The notes under the pieces: model-generated
Seen by the model: the letters and a program-made list of their open reading frames with translations, nothing else
Database searches by the model: none
What the model was told of the DNA's origin: nothing
Assembly (NCBI GenBank): GCA_902496595.1
Contig: CABVBV010000015.1
Coordinates: 1 to 24,608, forward strand
Direction of reading: 5' to 3'
DNA length: 24,608 nucleotides
Source: an uncultured Eubacteriales bacterium
GTDB lineage: Bacteria; Bacillota; Clostridia; Oscillospirales; Oscillospiraceae
In this document: positions 15,219 through 21,516 of the stretch, one piece after another
Position numbering within the stretch: the first letter of the stretch is position 1
Layout of the letters: every line of letters begins with the position of its first letter
Translations under genes and position numbers: made by a program

Positions 15219-16607
15219 TCAGGCGTTGAGCGTTTTTTCCGGTTGAGCTCCGTTGCCGACTCTTTTGAATATTCTCGCCAGCACAATTATTGCGGCAGTT
15301 GCGAGAACGACCTCGGCCACCGGCTGCGCATAGGCCAGGCCGTAGAGCGGATAGAGCTTGTTCAGTATCCAGAGCGCCGGGATCTCCAGAACTATCTTTC
15401 TCAGTATGGCAAAAGCGAGGGCGTTCCTGCCGTTGCCTATCGCCTGGAAGACGCCGACGGCAAGGAAGTCGATGCAGAGGAACGGCCCGGCTATCGACAT
15501 ACCGCGCAGGAAGTGAGAACCGTAGTCAATGATGACTTCGCTGTCCATGAACAGTCCCACGAAGAAGCCCGGGGCGATAAAATACGCTGCGGAAACCGCC
15601 GTTATGACCGCCACCGACGCCATGCCGGCAAAACGAACCGCATCCTTCATCCTCTTCCCGTTGCCGGAGGAGTAGTTGTAGCTGATGAGCGGCATGACGC
15701 CCTGGGACAGCCCCAGCGCAACGTACATCGGGAGCATATTGACCTTCTGCGCAATGCCCATCGCAGCAATGGCGTCGGCCTTGTACGCAGAGGTGAAGTT
15801 GTTCAAAATGGTCATTCCAGTGACGTTCAGGAGGTTTTGTATGGCTGCGGGAACACCGACACCGCAGACGGCTCTGACGATCCTCCTGTTGAAGCTCAGC
15901 TGGCGTATGTCGATGCAGACAAAGGTCTTGCCCCTGCGCACCAGAATGAGGATAAGGAAGTACATACAGGCGACGCAGTTGGAGATGAAAGTCGCAAGCC
16001 CGGCTCCTGCCGCGCCCATACCGAGGCCCCAGGGCATGATGAATATTGGGTCGAGCACGATGTTCAGCATACAGCCGCTCATCGTGCCGATGCTGGCGTG
16101 CAGAGCCGAGCCTTCGGCCCTCACCAGATAGGCCAGTACGACGTTGACAATGCTGGGCGCGGCACCGAAATATACCGTCCATAGCATATAAGCCGCCGTG
16201 GCGTCCCTCGTCGTCTCGTCCGCGCCGAGTATGATGAGCAGCTGGGAGCTGAAAGACGCGCAGACCACCGAGAAGATTATTCCGGAGAACAGAGCACAGT
16301 AGAAACCGAAAGCGGAGCTCTTGGATACCATATCGTAGTCCTTGCAGCCCAGAGAGCGGCTCATGAGGCTGGACGAACCCACTCCGAACAGATTGTTCAC
16401 CGCGTTGAATGCCAGAAGCACCGGCGCAGCCAGGGTAACGGCCGAGTTTTGAATCGCGTCGTTGAGCATACCGACAAAATATGTGTCCGCAAGGTTGTAA
16501 AGCACCATTACAAGCGAACTCAGAATGGTCGGCACGGCAAGCTGCGTTACCGCTCGGGAAACCGGCGCGGCCTCAAAAAGCCAGGTTTTCTTGTCCAGCT
16601 CCTGCAA
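15219..16607 (-). CDS. MATE-family exporter, divergent from the MarR-type regulator
   Basis: A 462-residue, 12-helix MATE protein (VTQLAVPTILSSLVMVLYNLADTYFVGML; SSSLMSRSLGCKDYDMVSKSSAFGF; SQGVMPLISYNYSSGNGKRM). The start is TTG 16607, with AGGAG (16618-16622) ten bases upstream. The nearby ATG at 16617 is out of frame. It faces away from the regulator gene at 16798 across a 190-nt region. Its likely -35 overlaps a half-site of the palindromes found at the regulator promoter, so it is a good candidate target of that regulator. The substrate is unknown; the metal-ligand-like residues of the regulator raise, but do not prove, a link to metal or thiol stress. Confidence 0.88.
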   Translation of the reverse strand: MQELDKKTWLFEAAPVSRAVTQLAVPTILSSLVMVLYNLADTYFVGMLNDAIQNSAVTLAAPVLLAFNAVNNLFGVGSSSLMSRSLGCKDYDMVSKSSAFGFYCALFSGIIFSVVCASFSSQLLIILGADETTRDATAAYMLWTVYFGAAPSIVNVVLAYLVRAEGSALHASIGTMSGCMLNIVLDPIFIMPWGLGMGAAGAGLATFISNCVACMYFLILILVRRGKTFVCIDIRQLSFNRRIVRAVCGVGVPAAIQNLLNVTGMTILNNFTSAYKADAIAAMGIAQKVNMLPMYVALGLSQGVMPLISYNYSSGNGKRMKDAVRFAGMASVAVITAVSAAYFIAPGFFVGLFMDSEVIIDYGSHFLRGMSIAGPFLCIDFLAVGVFQAIGNGRNALAFAILRKIVLEIPALWILNKLYPLYGLAYAQPVAEVVLATAAIIVLARIFKRVGNGAQPEKTLNA

Positions 16608-16658
16608 GGAATAACATCTCCTGTGTAAAATAGCGCTCAGCTAAGATAATTGACTTTT

Positions 16659-16687
16659 ATAATATCACACTCCAAGCATATACACAA
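16659..16687 (-). promoter_or_regulatory. Promoter of the divergent MATE gene
   Basis: On the - strand TTGTGT (16682-16687), a 17-nt spacer and TATTAT (16659-16664). The -35 overlaps CACAAGG (16683-16689), which is the left half of the operator-like palindrome seen twice further right. Confidence 0.5.
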
Positions 16688-16714
16688 GGCATAAGCCCGC
16701 ACAAAAAATATTCA

Positions 16715-16726
16715 CAAGGTACCTTG
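16715..16726. promoter_or_regulatory. Palindromic operator candidate 1 (CAAGGTACCTTG)
   Basis: A perfect 12-bp palindrome overlapping the -35 hexamer of the regulator promoter. A second copy of its core lies 45 bp away, centre to centre. Confidence 0.6.
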
Positions 16727-16752
16727 ACAATTTCGAGTGGGGCTGTTATACT
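16724..16752 (+). promoter_or_regulatory. SigA promoter of the MarR-type regulator gene
   Basis: Consensus TTGACA (16724-16729), a 17-nt spacer and TATACT (16747-16752). It is flanked and overlapped by two AAGGTACCT sites, the pattern expected for autorepression. Confidence 0.75.
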
Positions 16753-16759
16753 CAAATCA

Positions 16760-16770
16760 CAAGGTACCTA
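16760..16770. promoter_or_regulatory. Operator candidate 2 (CAAGGTACCTA)
   Basis: A near-perfect second copy of the palindrome, placed just downstream of the -10 where a bound repressor would block RNA polymerase. It shares CACAAGGTACCT with site 1. Confidence 0.55.
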
Positions 16771-16797
16771 ACTAATTATGAATTGGAGTGTTGAACT

Positions 16798-17610
16798 ATG
16801 ACAGAGCAAGGCTTTGGAATGGAGAACGAGGGCCTCTGCCCACACTGCCCGAGACATTGCAGCCTGAGCGAACCCGGCTGCATCAGGGGAGAGGAGTATG
16901 CGAAGGAAATGGCGCGGGGCGAACCCAATTTTGAAGAGGAGAAGCCCGGGCCTCACCGGCCGGAGCCACGCTTCGGCCCGGAAGAGCCGTTTGATGACGA
17001 GCGTATGCACCGCTTCCATGAGCCAGAGGATTGGCCCGCGCCGCCGGGACGCGGCCCGCACCACGGGCCGGGGCGACCGGAACCTGGCCCACATCACGGG
17101 CCGGGCCCGCACCATGGGCCGCATCCGGAGCCGGGCCCGCACCATGGGCCCGGGCCGCACGGCAGGGGGCCGGGAAGGCCGCCGAGGCCGGAACCGCCGG
17201 AGCCGGAGCCGGAGCCGGACAGGGACAGCTTGATGGGCCTGATGCGCCGCTGCGGGCACTACCTCGCGCACAGGGCCGGGGCGGTGAGCAGCCGCGAGCG
17301 GATGCTGAGGCTGCTGCTGGAGCGCGGTGAGATGCCGCAGTCGGATCTGGTGCGGCTCCTGGAGCTGAGGAGCGCCTCGGTCAGCGAGCAGCTGGGAAAG
17401 CTGGAGGCCAGGGGCCTGGTGGAGCGCAAACGCAGTGAGGAGGACAGGCGCGGCGTCACCATAGAGCTGAGCGAGTCCGGCAGGGAGCTCGCGCAGTCGC
17501 TGCCCGAGAGCGGCGCCGGCGTGTTCTCGGCACTGGACGAGGACGAACAGGAGACGCTGAAGACCCTGCTGACCAAGCTGCTGGCCTCCTGGGAGGGCGG
17601 AGAGAGCTGA
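16798..17610 (+). CDS. MarR-type winged-helix regulator with Cys-cluster and His/Pro/Gly-rich N-terminal region
   Basis: 270 residues. The C-terminal part (about 145-270) is a MarR-like winged helix: SSRERMLRLLLERGEMPQSDLVRLLELRSASVSEQLGKLEARGLVERKRSEEDRRGVTIELSESG. The N-terminal half is unusual. Cys14, Cys17, Cys21 and Cys28 form CPHCPRHCSLSEPGC. Residues 82-126 are almost only Gly, Pro and His, with His pairs at 88/89, 99/100, 105/106 and 115/116, plus His109 and His121. An acidic PEPEPEP run follows. Together these suggest metal or redox sensing (inference). ATG 16798 follows TTGGAG. The promoter carries two palindromes that it may bind itself. It is divergent from a MATE exporter, its likely target. 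Ordinary MarR proteins are about 140-150 residues, so half of this one is extra. Confidence 0.8.
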   Translation: MTEQGFGMENEGLCPHCPRHCSLSEPGCIRGEEYAKEMARGEPNFEEEKPGPHRPEPRFGPEEPFDDERMHRFHEPEDWPAPPGRGPHHGPGRPEPGPHHGPGPHHGPHPEPGPHHGPGPHGRGPGRPPRPEPPEPEPEPDRDSLMGLMRRCGHYLAHRAGAVSSRERMLRLLLERGEMPQSDLVRLLELRSASVSEQLGKLEARGLVERKRSEEDRRGVTIELSESGRELAQSLPESGAGVFSALDEDEQETLKTLLTKLLASWEGGES

Positions 17611-17628
17611 AAACGTTGCTCCGCAGTG

Positions 17629-17676
17629 TTGACAGGCTGGTCTGAAATGGTTTACGATTGATTCCGGTATGGAATC
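17629..17676 (+). promoter_or_regulatory. Promoter and inverted repeat upstream of lysR-type gene
   Basis: TTGACA (17629-17634), an 18-nt spacer and TACGAT (17653-17658), followed by a perfect inverted repeat GATTCC-ggtat-GGAATC (17660-17676). The repeat fits the T-N11-A pattern of LysR sites and is placed for autoregulation. Confidence 0.5.
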
Positions 17677-17698
17677 GATCTGACAGGGGGGCGGCCTT

Positions 17699-18580
17699 GT
17701 GAACATGAGCTGGTTGAGGGAGTTTGTGGTGCTTGCGGATACTTGCAGCTATGCGGAGGCGGCGGAGCGGCTGTTCATAGGTCAGTCGAGCCTGTCGAAG
17801 CATATAAAGGCGCTCGAGCGCGAGCTGGGCATTGAGCTATTTGAGAGAACCAGCCGAAGGGTGCGCCTGAGCCGGGAGGGGGAGCGGCTGCTGCCCCAGG
17901 CGAGGGAGGCGGTGGAGGCCGTGTTCGCCGTTGAGGAGCAGGCGAGGCGTTGCCGGGAGCTCAAGCTGGGCAAGCTGACGCTGGCGGCGCTGCCGTCCAT
18001 GCCGAGCTACGGGATCACGGAGCTGATACAGGGCTTCATGACGAAGCACCCCGAGTACCACGTGAGCGTCAAGGAATGCCGCACGAGCGAGGCGGAGCGG
18101 GCGCTGCTGGATGGCGGATGCGAGCTGGCGTTTATCAGAAGGGCGGAGACCGAGCCGCCGTCACCGGAGCTGGTCGAGCGGAGCTATATTTCCAGAGATG
18201 AGCTGGTGGCGGTGCTGCCGAGGGGACACAGACTGGCCGGAGCCGAAGTGGTGAGACTGGAGCAGCTCAGAGACGAGAGTTTCGCAAGCCTGGAAGAAGG
18301 CAGCCTCATGTACGAGCTGCTTCACTCTGTGTGCGAGAGGGCGGGCTTTTCGCCAAGGATCGCCTTCACCTGTCACGAGGCCGCCAGCGTACAGGAGCTG
18401 GTCGGAGACGGCCTGAGCATAGCCATACTGACCCGGGCCCAGGCAGGGCCGAGGCCGGATCAGAGTATAAGGCCCATAGTCCCAACGGCGGCAACCAGGA
18501 TAGACCTGTGCCATAAAAAGAACATACCGCTATCGAAAGCCGCCCAGGCTTTCTGGGATTACGCAAACGGCGGAGCTTGA
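17699..18580 (+). CDS. LysR-family transcriptional regulator
   Basis: A 293-residue LTTR. The N-terminal helix-turn-helix is classical (WLREFVVLADTCSYAEAAERLFIGQSSLSKHIKALERELGIELFERTSRRVRLSREGERLL), followed by a linker helix and an inducer-binding domain (KLTLAALPSMPSYGITELIQGFMTKHPEYHVSVKEC; GDGLSIAILTRAQ). The GTG at 17699 is preferred because GGGGGG lies about seven bases before it; an ATG two codons later is the alternative. It sits 88 nt after the MarR-type gene with its own promoter-like sequence, so it is probably separate. The usual divergent target gene of an LTTR is absent here and its regulon cannot be guessed. Confidence 0.9.
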   Translation: MNMSWLREFVVLADTCSYAEAAERLFIGQSSLSKHIKALERELGIELFERTSRRVRLSREGERLLPQAREAVEAVFAVEEQARRCRELKLGKLTLAALPSMPSYGITELIQGFMTKHPEYHVSVKECRTSEAERALLDGGCELAFIRRAETEPPSPELVERSYISRDELVAVLPRGHRLAGAEVVRLEQLRDESFASLEEGSLMYELLHSVCERAGFSPRIAFTCHEAASVQELVGDGLSIAILTRAQAGPRPDQSIRPIVPTAATRIDLCHKKNIPLSKAAQAFWDYANGGA

Positions 18581-18612
18581 AAAAGCAGCCGCATGGCTTG
18601 CCGAAGATGACT

Positions 18613-18640
18613 AAAGGGAGAGGCCGGAGCCTCTCCCTTT
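18613..18640. terminator. Bidirectional terminator between lysR-type gene and UPF0340 gene
   Basis: A perfect 12-bp stem AAAGGGAGAGGC / GCCTCTCCCTTT with a CGGA loop, followed by T on the + side. It lies between the converging stop codons (18580 and 18652). Confidence 0.8.
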
Positions 18641-18651
18641 TACCGTCTGGG

Positions 18652-19200
18652 TCACACTTTGTCCGGATATACCGCCCGGACGCCTCCTATGAGCTTCGGC
18701 CTCGTCCTTGCGGCGCTGACCGTTGCTTCTCCTATCTGCTTGACTGCCAGCCTCAGCGGCACTGCCACGTCTTTAAGGTGCATCCCGATCAATGTACAGC
18801 CGATGTCAAGACCGGCGCTTGCCTTGACGTGCTCGACCGCGACAGGGTCTTTCATGTGCTTCCACGCCGCAGTGGCGAAGGAGCCGCCCGCCTTCGGCTG
18901 CGGGATGACGCACACCGGTTCGTAGCCGAACTTCTCCGCCGTCTCGCGCTCGACTATGAGGGCGCGGTTCAAATGCTCGCAGCACTGAGCAGCCAGCAGC
19001 AGGCCCTTCTCCTCCAGCATCGAGGCAATGACCTCGTAAACCGCCTCGGCGGCCTCGGGCGTGCTGCCCTTGCCTATCCTCGCGCCCATTATCTCGCTCG
19101 AGGAACAGCCCACGACAACGAGGCTCCCCGGGCGCAGGTCGGCCAGCTCGAGCAGTTCCCTCACCGCCGCCTCTGTCTGACGCCGTATTTCATCGTACAT
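18652..19200 (-). CDS. UPF0340 / TIGR01440 family protein (YwlG-like)
   Basis: A 182-residue cytoplasmic protein of the conserved UPF0340 family, common in Firmicutes; its biochemical role is unknown to me. Recognisable stretches are MYDEIRRQTEAAVRELLELADLRPGSLVVVGCSSSEIMGARIGKGS, AAQCCEHLNRALIVERE and AGLDIGCTLIGMHLKDVAVPLRL. ATG 19200 is chosen because AAGGAG lies nine bases upstream; an ATG three codons earlier abuts the RBS directly, and a longer frame to 19263 would run through the promoter. The full family length is reached from 19200. It is divergent from the DUF3048 gene; in other Firmicutes the family often lies near glyA or upp, but neither is here. Confidence 0.85.
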   Translation of the reverse strand: MYDEIRRQTEAAVRELLELADLRPGSLVVVGCSSSEIMGARIGKGSTPEAAEAVYEVIASMLEEKGLLLAAQCCEHLNRALIVERETAEKFGYEPVCVIPQPKAGGSFATAAWKHMKDPVAVEHVKASAGLDIGCTLIGMHLKDVAVPLRLAVKQIGEATVSAARTRPKLIGGVRAVYPDKV

Positions 19201-19234
19201 GGTACGCATCTCCTTTTCAAGTTTTCTTATCTTT

Positions 19235-19263
19235 ATTTTATCACAGCGCAACGGGTTTGACAA
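19235..19263 (-). promoter_or_regulatory. Promoter of the UPF0340 gene
   Basis: On the - strand TTGTCA (19258-19263), 17 nt, TAAAAT (19235-19240). Its -35 overlaps almost base for base the -35 of the opposite promoter. Confidence 0.6.
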
Positions 19264-19285
19264 CAGGGCCGGGGTGGAGTATCAT
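19257..19285 (+). promoter_or_regulatory. Promoter of the DUF3048 lipoprotein gene
   Basis: Consensus TTGACA (19257-19262), 17 nt, TATCAT (19280-19285), 35 nt before the ATG. It shares its -35 bases with the divergent promoter. Confidence 0.65.
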
Positions 19286-19320
19286 GTTCAGGATATTTCT
19301 CATTTTGCGAGGTCTTGGCA

Positions 19321-20424
19321 ATGAAAAAGATACTCTCTGCGGCGCTAGCAGCGTCGCTGCTTCTGTCGCTTGGGGCCTGCGGCGCGGAGCCGCCCGCGCA
19401 GACCGGGCTGCCGGAGCCGGTCGCAGACTCGAGCCCGAGCCCGACCGTCGAGGCGGAACCCACAGCCACACCGGAGCCTACTCCAATGCCTTATATCGAC
19501 CCGCTCAGCGGCGAGCCGATGGAGACGGATATCTCCGACGTGCGGCCCTTTGCCATAATGATAAACAACATACAGCAGGCGCTGCCGCAGTGCGGCGTCT
19601 CGCAGGCCGAGATCGTCTACGAAATACCAGCCGAGGGCGGTGTGACCCGGATGATGGCCATATTCACCGACATTAGCGACGTTGAGCGTATCGGCAGCCT
19701 GCGCAGCATCCGGCCCTACTACGCCGACGTGGGCCTGTCCTACGACGCCATCGTCATCCACGCGGGCGGCAGCGAGGAGTCGTATACCGAGATGTCGGGC
19801 TACGACGTCGACCACCTCGACGGCGTGCTCGGCACCTATGTCGAGGGCGCGTTCTACCGCGACCCGGACAGGATGCAGTACGGCCTGGAGCACAGCCTGT
19901 TCTCCATAGGCGCGAAGCTCATCGAGGCCGCCGAGGATCAGGGCTTCTCCCTGACGCACGAGGCCGGGGCCTACGACTACGGCCTCACGTTCTCCGACGC
20001 CGCCGACAGCCAGTGCGCGGACGAGGCGCTGTACGCCTCCATCGGCTTCAACAGCTTCAAGACCACCGACTTCGAGTATAACGAGGACGACGGGCTATAC
20101 TACGCCTTCGAATACGGCTCCGAGTACATGGACGACGAATACGGCGTGCAGATGACCTTCAAAAACCTGCTGTTCCTCGAGACCGACGTCTCGGTCATCG
20201 ACGACGTGGGCAGGCTGCGCGTGCGCACGACCGGCACGGGCGAAGGCTGGTTCGTCTGCGGCGGCAAGTGCGTCGAAATAACCTGGGAGCGCGAGTCGAA
20301 TACCGAGCCGTTCAGGTATTACCTCGCGGACGGAACGCCGCTGGAGCTGGGCGTCGGCTCGACCTATATCGGCGTAAGGCCGGGCTACGGCTCGTCGGTG
20401 GCTTTTGAAAAGGAGGCGCAGTAG
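19321..20424 (+). CDS. DUF3048-domain lipoprotein (YerB-like)
   Basis: A 367-residue secreted lipoprotein: signal peptide MKKILSAALAASLLLSLGAC with the lipidated Cys at 20, then a Pro/Thr/Glu linker to about residue 57. The DUF3048 N-terminal domain follows (RPFAIMINNIQQALPQCGVSQAEIVYEIPAEGGVTRMMAIF; RIGSLRSIRPYY; IVIHAGGSEESY), then the C-terminal DUF3048 domain (about 235-367). B. subtilis YerB belongs to the same family; the function is not established. ATG 19321 is chosen over an in-frame TTG at 19315 because it gives a normal signal peptide. The gene ends two bases before the transporter gene, whose RBS (AGGAGG, 20411-20416) lies in its last codons, so the two form an operon. Confidence 0.88.
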   Translation: MKKILSAALAASLLLSLGACGAEPPAQTGLPEPVADSSPSPTVEAEPTATPEPTPMPYIDPLSGEPMETDISDVRPFAIMINNIQQALPQCGVSQAEIVYEIPAEGGVTRMMAIFTDISDVERIGSLRSIRPYYADVGLSYDAIVIHAGGSEESYTEMSGYDVDHLDGVLGTYVEGAFYRDPDRMQYGLEHSLFSIGAKLIEAAEDQGFSLTHEAGAYDYGLTFSDAADSQCADEALYASIGFNSFKTTDFEYNEDDGLYYAFEYGSEYMDDEYGVQMTFKNLLFLETDVSVIDDVGRLRVRTTGTGEGWFVCGGKCVEITWERESNTEPFRYYLADGTPLELGVGSTYIGVRPGYGSSVAFEKEAQ

Positions 20425-20426
20425 AC

Positions 20427-21320
20427 TTGTCCCGCACCAGAAGATCGCTGCTCGCCCTGCTGCTGTGTTATCTCATCTGGGGCCTGCAGCCGCTGTATTG
20501 GAACCTGCTCGGGCAGTTTGACGCCATATTCGTGCTCTGCTGCCGTATAGTCATGAGCGTCGTGTTCACCTGGCTGTTCCTCATCTGCACGGGCAGGCTC
20601 AAGGAGCTGCTCTCCACCTTCCGCGACCGCAAGGTGATGAAATATCTCGTGCCCGCGGCGGTGTTCATCTGCGCGGACTGGGGGCTTTATAACTGGGCGG
20701 TCATGAACGGGCACGTTCTGGATGTCTCGCTCGGGTATTATATGAATCCCATTGTCATGTTCGTCATTGGGCTTGTGCTGTTCCGGGAGCGCGGGCACCT
20801 GCTCGAGTATGTGTCGGTGGGCGTGGCGACGCTGGGCGTGCTGATAAGCACGGTGCAGTACGGCTCGTTCCCCATCGTAGCCGTGCTCTGCGCGTTTTCG
20901 TGGCCGCTGTACGCCACGGTGAAGAAGGCGGCGAACGCCGACCCCATCATCAGCATCGCGGTTGAGACGACGCTGCTCGCGCCGTTTGCGATAATCGGGG
21001 CGCTGGTGTTTTACCGGGGCGAGGGCGGGTTTGCGTCGGTCGATTTGAGCGGCGCGGCGCTGCTGTTTTGCTCGGGCATCGTTGCGGCGACTCCGATGAT
21101 ACTTTATACTTATGTGGTGAACGACCTGCCGTTCAAGGTCGTGGGGATATTGCAGTATACGAGTTCGACCATCACGTTCATCTGCGGCATACTGTTTTTG
21201 AACGAGAAAGCGACGCCGGAAAAGCTGGTGATGTTCGCGTTCATCGTGGCCGGGCTGGTGATTTTCACGGTGGGCAGTTTCAGAAGACAGAAGGACGCTC
21301 TGCCGGAGGCAAGGCGGTAA
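20427..21320 (+). CDS. RarD-type EamA/DMT transporter
   Basis: A 297-residue membrane protein with about ten hydrophobic helices, of the EamA (drug/metabolite transporter) superfamily. The RarD branch is indicated by LLCYLIWGLQPLYWNLLGQFDAIFVLCCRIVMS at the N-terminus, DWGLYNWAVMNGHVLDVSLGYYMNPIVMFVIGLVLFRER in the middle and LQYTSSTITFICGILFLNEK near the end. The transported compound is unknown. The start is TTG 20427, ten bases after AGGAGG; the first methionine codons downstream lie inside the conserved helices. Co-transcribed with the DUF3048 gene. An 8-bp inverted repeat (AGATGGTT 21320-21327 / AACCATCT 21348-21355) follows the stop but is a weak terminator candidate. Confidence 0.88.
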   Translation: MSRTRRSLLALLLCYLIWGLQPLYWNLLGQFDAIFVLCCRIVMSVVFTWLFLICTGRLKELLSTFRDRKVMKYLVPAAVFICADWGLYNWAVMNGHVLDVSLGYYMNPIVMFVIGLVLFRERGHLLEYVSVGVATLGVLISTVQYGSFPIVAVLCAFSWPLYATVKKAANADPIISIAVETTLLAPFAIIGALVFYRGEGGFASVDLSGAALLFCSGIVAATPMILYTYVVNDLPFKVVGILQYTSSTITFICGILFLNEKATPEKLVMFAFIVAGLVIFTVGSFRRQKDALPEARR

Positions 21321-21392
21321 GATGGTTCTGGCCGAGCGGGATTCGAAAACCATCTGAAGTTTGACGAATATAAGAACCGGAGTGTGTTTTTT

Positions 21393-21516
21393 AATTTGGG
21401 TCTTGCACTGCGCATGGAGATATAATACAATATATGGGGGGCGCGAGGCACTTCGCGCCCATTATTTGCATTTCATGCAAAAAAGATAGGCCCTGAATAC
21501 ACGGGAGGCGAGAACG
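21393..21516 (+). promoter_or_regulatory. Promoter and two-hairpin leader of the YDG/GLUG gene (copy of the module at 7776-7897)
   Basis: TTGCAC (21403-21408), 17 nt, TACAAT (21426-21431); then hairpin 1 (GGGCGCGA/TCGCGCCC, 21439-21460), hairpin 2 (TTTGCAT/ATGCAAA around 21464-21480) and the RBS GGGAGG. The whole stretch aligns at high identity with the reverse strand upstream of the broken SLH gene. The remaining part of this interval, 21321-21392, shows only a weak inverted repeat. Confidence 0.65.

Noticed and set aside
13751..16607. The two MATE genes as a recent inverted duplication
   Set aside because: The proteins share only family-level motifs and differ in length of loops and in sequence throughout, so they are not recent copies of each other.
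18652..19263. Longer UPF0340 start at 19263
   Set aside because: It would place the divergent promoter inside the coding region, and the only good RBS fits ATG 19200.
21321..21355. tRNA-like fragment (GGCCGAGCGGGATTCGAA)
   Set aside because: Parts resemble tRNA D-arm and T-loop words, but the arms do not pair into a cloverleaf, and no anticodon or acceptor stem is present. It may be chance or a very degraded remnant.
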